Assembly (NCBI GenBank): GCA_030271035.1
Contig: JAMBUN010000273.1
Coordinates: 144,232 to 208,231, forward strand
Source: Microascus cirrosus
Lineage: Eukaryota; Ascomycota; Sordariomycetes; Microascales; Microascaceae
Length of the DNA: 64,000 nt
Direction of reading: 5' to 3'
Part shown: positions 11,194-21,275 of the stretch, one piece after another
How positions within the stretch are numbered: position 1 is the first letter of the stretch
Layout: every line of letters begins with the position of its first letter
The notes under the pieces: generated by a model
Told to the model about the DNA's origin: nothing
The model's input: the letters and a program-made list of their open reading frames with translations, nothing else
Databases searched by the model: none
Position numbers and translations under genes: made by a program

Positions 11194-11592
11194 AAACATG
11201 AGCCGCGGGTACAAGGAGGGTCTACCCGCTGTTGGGTGTTATTACTTCTGATGCTGTATTATGCTTCTGCCTCTCGATTGGTCATGGCGACATCAAGTGA
11301 AGCTCACTGGGAAAAATGGCATGAACGATATATACTAAATACCCCCTCGTCTGCGTCATTCGTCTCCAACCGTATCGTTTTCCTTGTCCCGCGGCGCCTT
11401 AGTATGTTCGCAGTGGCGAGTTGTCGTATGTGTGGTGCCCGTTTTCGTAGTGCCGTTCTAGAGGAGCGGCAGATCCACGAGCGTAGTGGTACTGGCGGAA
11501 GTGCTTCCAGTCAAGCGTAGATACAACCGCGGCTTGCATGCCCAGGAACCTGTCAAGTGGCCCATCGTCAGAATCAATTCCGTAATTACTCC
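11194..11592. other. Intergenic stretch between convergent genes
   Basis: It holds the 3' ends of the acetyltransferase and membrane-protein transcripts. Nothing else was recognised. Confidence 0.4.
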
Positions 11593-12040
11593 TTAGAGAT
11601 GTGAGTCATACAGGAGAACAATACAGAGGACACCAATGACCCATGTAACCGCACAGCTTGCGCCGATACATATCCTTGCATTTGCCTGGAATACCAAGCC
11701 CATCAGAACAGCCCAGAAGAGGACCTCCAACATATTGAGAAGCATGTTGGCCTTCAGGCTTGCCCACTTTCGGAAGCGTTCTTTGTGCTTTGTTAAGAGT
11801 TGGTATCCCAGAATAATTAGTGACTTGATGCTCTATGTCAACGAAGGTTAGTGTCGACCCCGTGTATTTCAAAGGATGAAGACGAACGATGGGGATGGAC
11901 ATGATGTTGGCCCGTGTTATAGGGACCTCTGTCATTGAGACACGGACTATAGAAAGGATGAAGACGAGCAGGATAAGAATTATCTGAACGACATGTACCG
12001 TCAAGGTGTATCGCGGGTCGAAAAGTACAGAAAGCTTCAT
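11593..12040 (-). CDS. Small fungal integral membrane protein (MARVEL-like)
   Basis: Exon 1 (12040-11888) and exon 2 (11832-11593) are joined across a 55-nt intron with a GTTCGT donor, CACTAACC branch and CATAG acceptor, giving 130 residues. The first segment (VHVVQIILILLVFILSIVRV) is a TM helix. Exon 2 gives SIKSLIILGYQLLTKHKERF, RKWASLKANMLLNMLEVLFW, AVLMGLVFQANARICIGASC and AVTWVIGVLCIVLL. This is the pattern of a widespread small tetraspan-type family of filamentous ascomycetes with a cytoplasmic loop RKWAS.KAN. The exon-2 frame is hidden because a longer unspliced frame overlaps it. The function of the family is not known to me. Confidence 0.7.
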
Positions 12041-13739
12041 GGCGGCGTTGTTGGTTTTCGAGGGCTCGACGGCAACAAGGTAATATCTCGAAGGCTCAAA
12101 AGTCTGCCAAACAGCAAGGATAGATAGAATCTAGATGTCCGAGTAAGATTCCAAGAGGGGTGGCAGCAATGAAATTTAAATACAGTGTCTGCCGTCACCC
12201 CGCGCAAGCTCCATGTTTCCGGCGCGAAATACGCGGATAGCTCTCCGCTGTGCGTCAAGCATCGCCGGATTGTGGTAGGTACACCGTGACTCCTGTGCGC
12301 CAGCCGCCAAGAATACGCGGAAGGGTCCATAGGCGGAATCGGCGCCCCGCACTGGACCAATAAGGACATTCTCCCGTGGGCAAGGTGGTCGGGACTGTCC
12401 TCTTGGCAGGGCCAACTCTCTCCAGCAGTGCAGAGACTGGGAAGATCTATCCGCGTATTCGCCCTTCCGGGACCCACTTCCGTCATGCAGGGGACCCGCC
12501 ACAGTAAGCTCAATGCAAGGACGGGGGCAGATCAACCTAGCAGCGTCGACTCTCGGACTTTCATAACTAGCAAATTCAAGATGTTCGACGTCACGTCAAT
12601 CCAGGCAGGTCACCCATCCTCTCCTACATCCATCCCAACCTCGGTACTCTGAATCTTGAGCTACAAAGGTATCGTCGCAAAATGTCCTTTCCCTTCTGTA
12701 TATACCCTGTGGAAAATTGCCATGCATAGGCAATGTCTCCGAATCCAACGAGCAGGAGACTATATATAACCCGTTGCAGCTGGCCAGTGGCGGGTGATCG
12801 AACTGGTGTGTCTTAATGTCCCCGTATTTCCAAGCCTGTTTATGTATTCTAGAATATGCACGAGTCAGGGATGTGGCCTCAGGAATGATCAGGCCCGTCT
12901 ATTACCCAGTGTGCTCTTGCTGTTGTGAGCGGTAGCGTGTGTAGCTTGGATCCGACGGCGGAAACATGATGCAGTTTTCGAACCCGGCGACGGTTCGGCG
13001 GGTGGAAGAAGATAGCTCAGCAACGTGGCATTCCCCCCATGCCCGGGAAGCTGTCTGATGATCCTATATTGTTCCTATAGGGATTGTTGTGGTACAAGAT
13101 ACCTACGGGACACTTGTACTTCAATATTTGATATAGGGCCGTAGGAATCGGGATTAACCCTTCTCACTGGGTCTCAAACCGATATTTTAATCGGCGGATG
13201 AGGCGGATGTTCGATTTGTTGAGTCGGGATCATGAGCAGCCATTAATATTTCCCCACGTAGTCTCAGGAGAGCCCAAAAAGGAATAATCAACTATTAAAA
13301 ACAGCGGAAATGTCGAAGTACGCGGATCAGCAGGGTTGTTCATCTTGCGGAAGGATTGGCGTGTAGGTGGCCACTGGGTTAATAGCATTAGCCGGACAGT
13401 GAGTGTCCAAGGAGGTTGTGGAGTACAACCGAAGGCACATAAGAAGGGGGAAGTGGTTGAGGCAGACGGCACTATGGGCGTGGATATAATACAAACTCGA
13501 TGCCTTCGAACGGATATATATGGTTTCTCCTAATACCAACGATCAGTAGCCATCGCTCTCTTCACCCCAAGCCAAGATACCGGGAATAGTAGACTTCAGT
13601 AGAAAAGTGTCTTCCGTGGGGTAATTCCGTAAATTCTGATCGCCTTCCTAGTGTTTCTATCCTCCCCCTTTGGTCATACCGACACCCTCCCCACTTTCCC
13701 ACGGCTGCGCAGCACCTCTTTCCCTCAGAGAATCCGGTT
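12041..13739. other. Intergenic stretch, no gene recognised
   Basis: Overlapping open frames at 12037-12535 on the minus strand have no recognisable domain and no supporting structure. The segment next to 13740 continues the frame of the SDR relic but no longer matches the family. Confidence 0.4.
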
Positions 13740-14090
13740 GGTGCGAAAGACGAGTAACCTTCCGCGCTTAGTCGAGAAGTATACATCGTCATGAGCATGT
13801 TGAGGCCGGCATTGCTCACGCGATACTTGGTACCGAGAGGATTGTAGAGTCCGGCAATAGGATCTGCGACGTGGGTGATTGACCCGGTGCTTCAGCTAAT
13901 GAAAACCAAGCGCACCGGCTTGTACGCCGCCTTGAATAGCATGGGTAGGAAGCCTCAGTTACGCTCAGAGCGCTTCTAAGGTTCGTGGTAAGTACCCGAG
14001 GGAAGATGTCTCCTGCGGGTGGGTTGGCCATGGCTACGATTCCCGCGTTGTTGACGATGATGCTAGTACACCCCATTATGCTTCTACCCA
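13740..14090 (-). pseudogene. Decayed short-chain dehydrogenase/reductase (SDR)
   Basis: On the minus strand the middle of a classical SDR is readable: SIIVNNAGIVA (the NNAG motif), then TTNLRSALSVTEA. A one-base shift near 13951 changes frame to FLPMLFKAAYKPVRLVFIS. A TGA stop at 13892-13894 follows inside the catalytic-Ser loop (IS-stop-STGSITH), and then GTKYRVSNAGLNMLMTMYTS. The active-site YxxxK reads YRVSN, so the catalytic Lys is Asn (AAT). The N-terminal Rossmann TGxxxGxG half and a normal C-terminus were not found. The gene has therefore lost its start, frame, catalytic Lys and end: a relic, not an alternative splice form. Confidence 0.8.
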
Positions 14091-15925
14091 TTGCCCGGAA
14101 GTCTCGACAGAATATCCGCCTGCCACGTGAGTTGTGCATTTGAGACTATCCCCTTGATGTAGGAACATATTTGAGCTCGTTAGCAGCCGTCTGCATTCCC
14201 TAGAGCCGCAGTCAATCTGGTACTTCACATATTCCATTTTCAACAGATGATCCCCTCGTAATGAACATCCCCTACACGCGCAAATTTATCAAGGACGGCG
14301 AGCCGCAGACCAAGATCCAATACGTCCAGCTTGGGCATTGCCATCGAGAACTGACTCGAAATTTCAATATGATTTAAAAGATATTCGACTTTGATCCATA
14401 AGGCATAGCTCCAGTCAAAGCTACCCACTGAGAGCCACGCTTCTAACAGCGTGCGCCGTCCCGAGCGCGATAAGAACGCGAGCAGGCGCATGATAGGCCA
14501 CTCCATGAGGAACTTACACTTTGGTATAGAAAAGTTCCTCCCAAAAGAATCTTACAGACTAAAAACAACAATCAACTTTAGGGTAGGTTGGAAATCTAGA
14601 ATCGTTTAACACCTACAGCATTTACAATCTAGACATGATATTGTAGATGCGCAAATAGAACTGCCAGGTCGCGGGCCCACGCGTGAAAGCAGACGTTGGT
14701 CATTGTCCGGCTTGTTTTCGAGGTAAGATTTAATAGGCAATCTACTGCGCGTGGGTTACAACGGTCTCTTCTAGTTCTCCGTACCTAAGCCACTCTCGGA
14801 GATTACTGAGGAAGAATTTTCGGCGCGGCAGACCGGGACATGCATGCCTGATGGGCCGGCGCACTTACTTGCCAAAATAGGCAAGACATGCCAAAGTATT
14901 GTCGCGTTACCGGGATCCTAGATCAGCAAGCCGGACTGTCTCCTTCTCGTTGTGCCTTATCAAGCACAGTTACTAAGATTAAAAATGGACATTTTTGAAT
15001 CCTGCGACTCTACTACTGAACAGAAGCGAAGCCTGCTGCCGCAGTCAACCCCATCGTCTCCCTGTCACGTCTCCAATCGCCTTCGTTTGGACTTGACATA
15101 ATCATCAATATTGGAGTCCCCGAAAGGGTGTAAGTAGGTTCGGGCAATGGATATCGATCTAACCCTTTCTTCAAGGCTTCTGGTATAATCGGATTTCCTT
15201 TATCTCACAACTCAATCCCGCTTGCAACCCGTCACTAGCATCAATAGGGGTTGTTAAACATCTCTGAGTCTTTCGCACGATCTTTCCCCTGCTAAAGAGC
15301 TGCATTGAGATTATCCAGGGGCCGCACATATTTGCGCATGTCGACAGCCTTACAACTCACCACCCCTTGGCACATATCTGACCAACCGCGGCCCAGCCGT
15401 ACACTGAGGCCCTGTCACCAAGGGATAGACCTGGCGCAAGTTCTGTCTATTTTGGGCAAAGGTCTCAGGAAACACGCAAATATAATGGTAGGCTCCCAAC
15501 GTGAAATAGCACTGCCTTCGTTGCCAAGCAGCTTCCAACATGGCGTTAGCTAGAACATGAAGGACTGCCATTGTAAAGGGGCTATTTACGATACCCTGTA
15601 ATTACGGGGCAGTAGGTCTTTGGAATCCTTCGTGGTCGAATGGTATGCCCAGACAAAAGCCTGGCGGCGCGAATATTTGCGCGGTGAAGCTAGCATAGAC
15701 CTACAAGATTCCTTTTCTTGGCTCCAGGAACTCACGTCAATCCGAGTATTTCAAGCTTGCAGGAGCGTCAACGTTCGAGAATTTCCCTTATATAAAAATC
15801 CTTTTTCCCTCCAACTGCGCACAGAATTATCACCTTACCCCTACCACCAACTATCTTTCTTCCTTCTTGAGGGGTTTTCACTACCGTCTCATTCTTAAAG
15901 TAGTTCCTTAATATCTTGGTTCAGC
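14091..15925. other. Intergenic stretch; promoter of the SGNH gene at its right end
   Basis: A minus-strand open frame at 14240-14506 shows no family match. No other gene was recognised. Confidence 0.4.
15788..15797 (+). promoter_or_regulatory. TATA box of the SGNH esterase gene
   Basis: TTATATAAAAA lies about 130 bp before the ATG and is followed by a pyrimidine-rich tract (TCACCTTACCCCTACCACC region). This is a normal fungal core promoter, so the lesions in the coding region may be recent. Confidence 0.5.
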
Positions 15926-17034
15926 ATGAAGAGTCTTCTCGCTGCTGCCTCCTTGGCGTACGCCGCCACAGCGTCTTGCCTTCGCCTCCAAAATCTCGTC
16001 ACCTTTGGAGACAGCTACACCGATGAAGGTCGTCTCGACTACTTCTTCGAGAATGAAGGCACCGCCCCTCCTATTGGAGAGATGCTTCCTGAGCTGAACA
16101 ATACCTCCGGTGGCGGCCGTGTCTGGCCCCGACTTGTGGCTGAGAAGACCGACACAACCACCCTTAACTACGCTGTCAGCGGCGCCAGTTGCTCGGACTC
16201 GATCACGCCCCGCGACTTCGGCTTTATCGGGATCCCCTTCCCGTCGGTTATGGAGTACCAGATCCCGACGTTCAAGGCCGACCTCCAGTTTGAGGAGTTG
16301 TACGGCGAACGAACCGCTGATAATACTGCATATGCCTTGTGAATCGGCTCCAACGACCTTAACTCGTTCTTCTTGGATTTTAATGCAGAAGACACGACGC
16401 TTTCGACTTATGTCGACTGTGTATGGAACGTCTTTGACGAGATTTACGCGACAGGCGGTCGCCACTTCTTTCTTCTCAACCGCGTTCCCCTCCACATGGC
16501 GCCCTACTACGTTCCCATCGAGATGGGCGGTGCCAACCATACGTGGATGTGGCCCGATAAGGCCGAATACAACCAGACTGCTTACCAGTACAAGTTGATG
16601 CAGTACTCTGACGTCCTCAACACTGTATTCGACTACGGCGTGCCTTTCCAGCTCGCTGTGGAGGACCGATGGCCGGGTGCTTCTGTAACCATCTTCGACG
16701 TGTACAGCCTTATGCTTGACGTCATCAACAACCCGACCGACTACTCTGACTACTTTGAGGAGCCATTGACGTCACCGGATACTACAACCACTGCAAAATG
16801 GACAACCCTCTGGACTGTGAACCCAGCGACTCTCCCCTTGGCAGCTTCTTGTGGTGGGATGAGACCCACCCAACGGAGAGATACCGTGAGTAGAGCCTCC
16901 CTTGCTTCGGTCTTCGGCGTTTTCTTGTGCCCTTTACTGACTTCTATCCCTCTCCAGTCGATATTATCGCCGATAAAATTATCGAGGTTGTTTCTGACAA
17001 GTCCACGTACGGTCAGAAGTTTGGATCAAAATAG
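15926..17034 (+). pseudogene. SGNH/GDSL esterase-lipase (acetylesterase-like), disrupted by a stop and a frameshift
   Basis: The protein starts with a signal peptide (MKSLLAAASLAYAATAS). GDSL block I follows with the nucleophile at Ser30 (TFGDSYTDEG), then GGRVWPRLVAE and LNYAVSGASCS. Block III (IGSNDLNSFF) and block V with the catalytic Asp/His (WWDETHPTERY) are present further on. Two lesions break it. A TGA at 16340-16342 sits exactly where YALWIGSNDL-type homologues have Trp. A one-base loss near 16764-16768 means EEPIDVTGYYNHCKM is only read after a shift. A normal intron (GTGAGT donor, acceptor ending at 16957) leads to the final exon, which ends STYGQKFGSK. Everything else is conserved, including the TATA box, so inactivation looks recent. 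A sequencing error at both points is the alternative. Confidence 0.85.
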
Positions 17035-17887
17035 CAGTGTCAATGGATAATTTAGAACATGGGACGGGGCTCTAGTAACTATTCCCGAGTACAGAGTTGT
17101 CGGACAGAGAGGTTTAGTCCTTCTGGTGTAGACAGGAGGCAAGGATTGGGATTAATATTCTTATTCTTCGTAGATGTGTTCATCATTCATAGCAGCGGGT
17201 ATCTAGTTGGTATTGGCCGTGGACTTGATCTTGCGCCTCAGCGTAGTAGCTCGCCCTTTAACACTTCTTCAATATATCCCTTATGTTCACAAATGATGAT
17301 CGAGACCTTCATTGATTGGCATGCTTCCATTATCCCATTCGGCTGTCTTATACACAAGGGCAACAAGTTCCGGAACAACCGGCGCTAGAGTCGGCAAATC
17401 AGAGACCCCAACTAAACGTTCCTCGAACGCTCGAGGGGGCTCCCAATTCCAGGCGGAGTTTCACGGACCGAAAACCGTTTGCAGACGATGGAGCACATAG
17501 GGCTGTCGGCTGTTCGTTATCTGATGAAGCGAAGCTGTACGGGTATCGGAAGTATAATTCGGTTGCCGAGCTTCAAGTACTGGGCCACTTAACGTGGCGC
17601 ACCTTGATAACTGAGGCATTCCATATATACCTGCTGTTCGTTATAGAGGCCGGCGATTATCCGCCGGGGTGGATGTGCGGAAAAGACGGATAGGTGTCCC
17701 ACTGATAGGTCGGGCCACATCAACGAACTAAGAACAATGGCATATTGCTGACGCTCGGAAGATCTTTCAGGGGTCTTAACTGTCGTACACCTCTTGTTCA
17801 AATGCAGACTGGAGCTGCATAGGAGAGCGGTATCATGGCCTGGACGCTGAGAATCATGGATTGCTGCAGTCAACCGTACCACGGCAA
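17035..17887. other. Intergenic stretch, no gene recognised
   Basis: Open frames at 17059-17693 match nothing known to me. The region separates the convergent ends of the esterase and bZIP genes. Confidence 0.4.
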
Positions 17888-18712
17888 TCACGGTGAACTA
17901 ATGGTGTCGACAACAGCGAACACAAAACTACTTATGACGCGACAATCGTCTCCTTCGAGTGCAGCCCGCCGAAACCCGGGGCTTAGCAAGCGAGTGATAG
18001 TTGAAAGATCGTGGCCGCCGTAGTTCTGCTGGGTGATAATACCATACGCAGTGGTGCACGGGATGGTCGACTCGCCTGGGCATGGAGGAGGTAGGTGTAA
18101 ACAAGAGGTGCGGAGGCTGGAGACCTCCAAATTTTCCAACGAGGAAATAGCGTGAGGCCTACATAGGAAAGAATTGACTCCGCCATCGCAAGTAAAATTG
18201 TTCCCGTCATCGTGGAACGTCGATAATGCCCTGGAGTCTTCGCGGGTTCCATGAGTCAACAAGCTTGGAGTCGACTCAAGGGGACAAAACGGACTAAGTA
18301 TTGTTGTTGGTAGAGCGGTAGGGACCTGCAAAGTGGTCCGCGGTTCACTTTGCGGTGGAGGCGATGACCGAGGACTTTGCTCCATGTATTCCGATAATAC
18401 ATGGGTGGGAATGGAGATCCGGCGTGGGGCAGGAGCTGGCGAGGATAGAGGAGTATCATTGTGGCCGGTGCCCTCCCCGGTTTGCAACCTGTCTTGTAAC
18501 CGAGTGCGGAGGGCTTCTACCTCGGAAACCAAGCGTGCGTTCTGCTCCAGGAGCTCGCTCAGCCGCGTCCGTGTGTCGGCAACTTCACGCTCAAGGTCTG
18601 CGATGTACGCTTTCGTTTTCGCTCTGTGACGGCGCTGATTCTCTCGGACACGGGACGCTTGGTCCGGCTTTGGTTTGGAGGACCACTTCTGCGTCATCTG
18701 AGAAAAGTCCAT
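17888..18712 (-). CDS. bZIP transcription factor next to arsenite methyltransferase
   Basis: A single exon encodes 274 residues from an ATG in strong context (CCACCATGG). Residues about 15-75 form the bZIP: basic region QASRVRENQRRHRAKTKAY followed by IADLEREVADTRTRLSELLE and further heptads (VSEVEALRTRL). The NQRRxRA signature belongs to a fungal bZIP subfamily of short regulators. The rest is Pro/Ser-rich (APAPRRISIPTHVLSEY, SPRSSPPPQS) and then a Cys-bearing C-terminal segment (CLHLPPPCPGESTIPCTTAYG). Those cysteines could sense As(III), though that is inference. The gene is transcribed away from the methyltransferase, with a 508-bp shared promoter, which suggests it controls that gene. 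Confidence 0.85.
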   Translation of the reverse strand: MDFSQMTQKWSSKPKPDQASRVRENQRRHRAKTKAYIADLEREVADTRTRLSELLEQNARLVSEVEALRTRLQDRLQTGEGTGHNDTPLSSPAPAPRRISIPTHVLSEYMEQSPRSSPPPQSEPRTTLQVPTALPTTILSPFCPLESTPSLLTHGTREDSRALSTFHDDGNNFTCDGGVNSFLCRPHAISSLENLEVSSLRTSCLHLPPPCPGESTIPCTTAYGIITQQNYGGHDLSTITRLLSPGFRRAALEGDDCRVISSFVFAVVDTISSP

Positions 18713-19220
18713 GGTGGCTCGACAGACAGGATGGAAGGCTCCTGATGCACTCAACGTTTGCTGTCCTTTCGTTCGCCTCCACGTTTTTGGTAGTGGGGCA
18801 AAAAGTCGAATTAGGAGAGTTGGTGGCGCCCGCTTGCATAATTGAAATAGGTCCCAAGGAAAATATTACTAACACAACCACGGAGATGATTCGTGCCCAC
18901 ATCTTCCCGGATGTTCCGATTGGGTCTTCGCCCCAGTGACATCTCGAGGAATTGCCTTATACGGGAATTTTATGGTATGTTATCGACACTTGCTAGAATT
19001 GGCAAGTCGATGGTGACGTAACTTCCATTTTGCTTCTTTGTGTAAAACTGCTGTCCTTACCTATCCACAGTCTGATGAACCTGAGCTTGATGCTACTGTT
19101 ATTTAAGGAATCAAATCTCTACGAGCTGTGTCTCAATCGTCATTCTCCAACAATCAACTGCATTATCTTGCCACCAGGTCACCCATCAGCCTAGAACTAT
19201 AGAACTACATACGAGCAACT
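18713..19220. promoter_or_regulatory. Divergent bZIP/arsM promoter with bZIP-type sites
   Basis: The 508-bp spacer contains TTACTAA at 18866-18872, the classical Yap/AP-1 response element. It also contains TGACGTAA at 19014-19021, a CREB/ATF-type bZIP site about 200 bp before the methyltransferase ATG. A TTATTTAAGG element near 19098 is a possible TATA-like box for the methyltransferase. Binding by the adjacent bZIP is inference. Confidence 0.55.
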
Positions 19221-20404
19221 ATGGACTCCCAAAAAACCTATGCAGCTGTCTCTAAGCACTACAGCTCTGTATCCACAAACATGACACAATTGGGAGAGGG
19301 ATACACGAAAACTGTGGCCCAATCATTCGGGTATACAGAGGAGGAACTCGCCGCCATCCCAGCCGAATCCAACCTGGGCGTCAGCTGCGGCAATCCCATA
19401 GCCACTGCAAACCTGAAAGAGGTATGGGCCTGCTAGTCCTGGATGCAGAATAGAGAAGTGGCTAACTACCTATGGAAAGGGCGAGACAGTCGTCGACCTT
19501 GGATCTGGTGGAGGGTTAGATGTATTCCTTGCGGCGGCGAAGGTCGGCCCAACTGGTCGAGCTATCGGCGTAGATATGAACAAGGTATAGCGCTGCCTCG
19601 CGCACATTAGGTGTTGCTAACTCATGTCCCAGGACATGCTCGCTCTCGCGGAGAAGAACAAAGTTCAGAGCGGAGCCAGCGCCGCCGAGTTCGTCGAGGG
19701 CCAGATCACAAACATCCCACTTAACGACGGCATCGCGGACACAATAATCTCCAACTGCGTTATCAACCTCGTCCCGGAAGAGGAAAAGCAGCTCGTTTTT
19801 AACGAAATTTTCCGCCTGTTGAAACCAGGTGGGAGAGTCGCTATTTCTGACATATTGGCAAAGAATCCTCTCCCTGAGAAAGTTCACCAGAGCGCAGCAG
19901 CGCATGTGGGGTGTATCGCTGGCGCCAGCTTGGTCTCTCAATACCAAAACTACCTCAAGCAGGCTGGGCTGAACGGTAAGGACCTTTGTCAACGAGTGGC
20001 CACTTTTCAATAGGCGATTCCGCTGACGGGTTGTTAGACATCCTGATCCTCGATGCAGGCGCCGATCTCAATGTGTACTTGGGCAGCCTTCCTAGGAGCG
20101 GGGGGGAGGTTGGGGAAAATGGCAACAACATCGAGTCTTGTGGTCCACGGAAGAGCTCTGAGGCAACTGTTTGTTGCTCGGCACCTGCACCGAAGGCTAC
20201 CGAGGCTACACTCTGCTGCTCTGTCCCTGACCCCAAAAAGGATGATTCTTCTGGACTGGGCCTCGCCGCAATGGCCGCGGATCTAGCTGATATTGACCTT
20301 AACAACTGGATTGGTGCGTTAAGGAATCATCTCTTATCATGCGTTGGATTATGCTAATATGCTTTTGGAAAGGGTCATACAAGATCTTTGCGATCAAGAG
20401 ATAA
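19221..20404 (+). CDS. arsM: Arsenite S-adenosylmethionine methyltransferase
   Basis: Five exons (19221-19421, 19480-19584, 19633-19975, 20038-20313, 20373-20404) encode 318 residues. SAM motif I is VVDLGSGGGLDVFLAA at 71-86 and motif III is LLKPGGRVAISDIL. Three cysteines stand where ArsM/AS3MT enzymes bind As(III): C56 (LGVSCGNP), C144 (ISNCVINLV) and C196 (HVGCIAGA). The C-terminal tail adds C251 and the pairs C262-C263 and C276-C277, a Cys-rich tail also seen in other eukaryotic arsenic methyltransferases, and ends GSYKIFAIKR. The enzyme methylates arsenite to mono-, di- and possibly trimethylated species in the cytosol, using SAM and thiols. The divergent bZIP gene is the likely regulator. 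All splice junctions are in phase and the gene looks intact. Confidence 0.93.
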
Positions 20405-21275
20405 CCCATAACACCGACAGTAGTGGCAGAACGACCTCGCCGTTATATAACAAGAGTTGTTTCCTCTAGAGCGGCTGCCCCTTATTGATAGGTGTAAGTT
20501 TGAAAGGATAGCTGTTCCTGGACTTAAAACACTGTTCCCATTACAGGAACACATACCATATATGTACCTTTCCAAAAGCCCAACATTCTTCTCAGATGAT
20601 ACTGTACCGTATAATATTCAGGACAATGTTACAGTCTCTGCTGATTGCTTTTACCAGGGCAGAGAAGTCCGGGGTAAGGGCGTGCCTCCAGAGGTATCTC
20701 GCAGGCAAACCTGCTCGATTATTTGTTGCTAGTTTTCCTCCGCTGCTGCTAATTTACTGATACTATCATCACTGAATCTCAGCACTTGTCATTTTGCTTC
20801 TCTCTTGCGTCGCTTGAAGGGCATCCTTCCCTCTTCGCTGAATGACGTAGCTACGCCTTAGAAATGTCGAGGTCGCTGAATACGCCAAGTCAAACTCGGC
20901 TAAGACCTCGCCAGGGCAGGGACTTGCCCCACATGTGTTATCACATTACTTGGTGATCCCTTGATCCCCTATAAAAGTGGGGTATCCCTTGTCTGGGGTG
21001 CGGGGATTGGAAGAGCTTGCCTTGAAGACAGTTCAGGCCGCCACTGAACTTCGGATCTAGAGGCTTCGCCCTTATCCTCTCTCTTACACACGCACACACG
21101 CACACCCACGCGCGCGCTCTTCGCCCTTGTCCCCTCTCTTTCCACCCCTATACATACACAAACGCACACACGGGAATGCATCGAACGAGGCTCCCTCACT
21201 TTCTCTGACTGCATCAATATTACTGAAACCTGAAAGTTTGAAAACTGGCTACATGGGAAAGGCCAGAGACACACC
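20405..21275. other. Intergenic stretch with CA-rich duplicated leader
   Basis: No gene was recognised. The right end (about 21065-21172) holds a diverged duplication: TTCGCCCTTATCCTCTCTC then CA-repeats, followed by TTCGCCCTTGTCCCCTCTC then CA-repeats again. It is probably the 5' leader of the following regulator gene. Confidence 0.5.

Noticed and set aside
16340..16342. Programmed readthrough or selenocysteine at the TGA of the SGNH gene
   Set aside because: The gene also has an independent frameshift, and fungi of this group are not known to use selenocysteine.
15908..16540. 210-codon minus-strand frame opposite the SGNH gene
   Set aside because: No domain; the plus strand has signal peptide and catalytic blocks.
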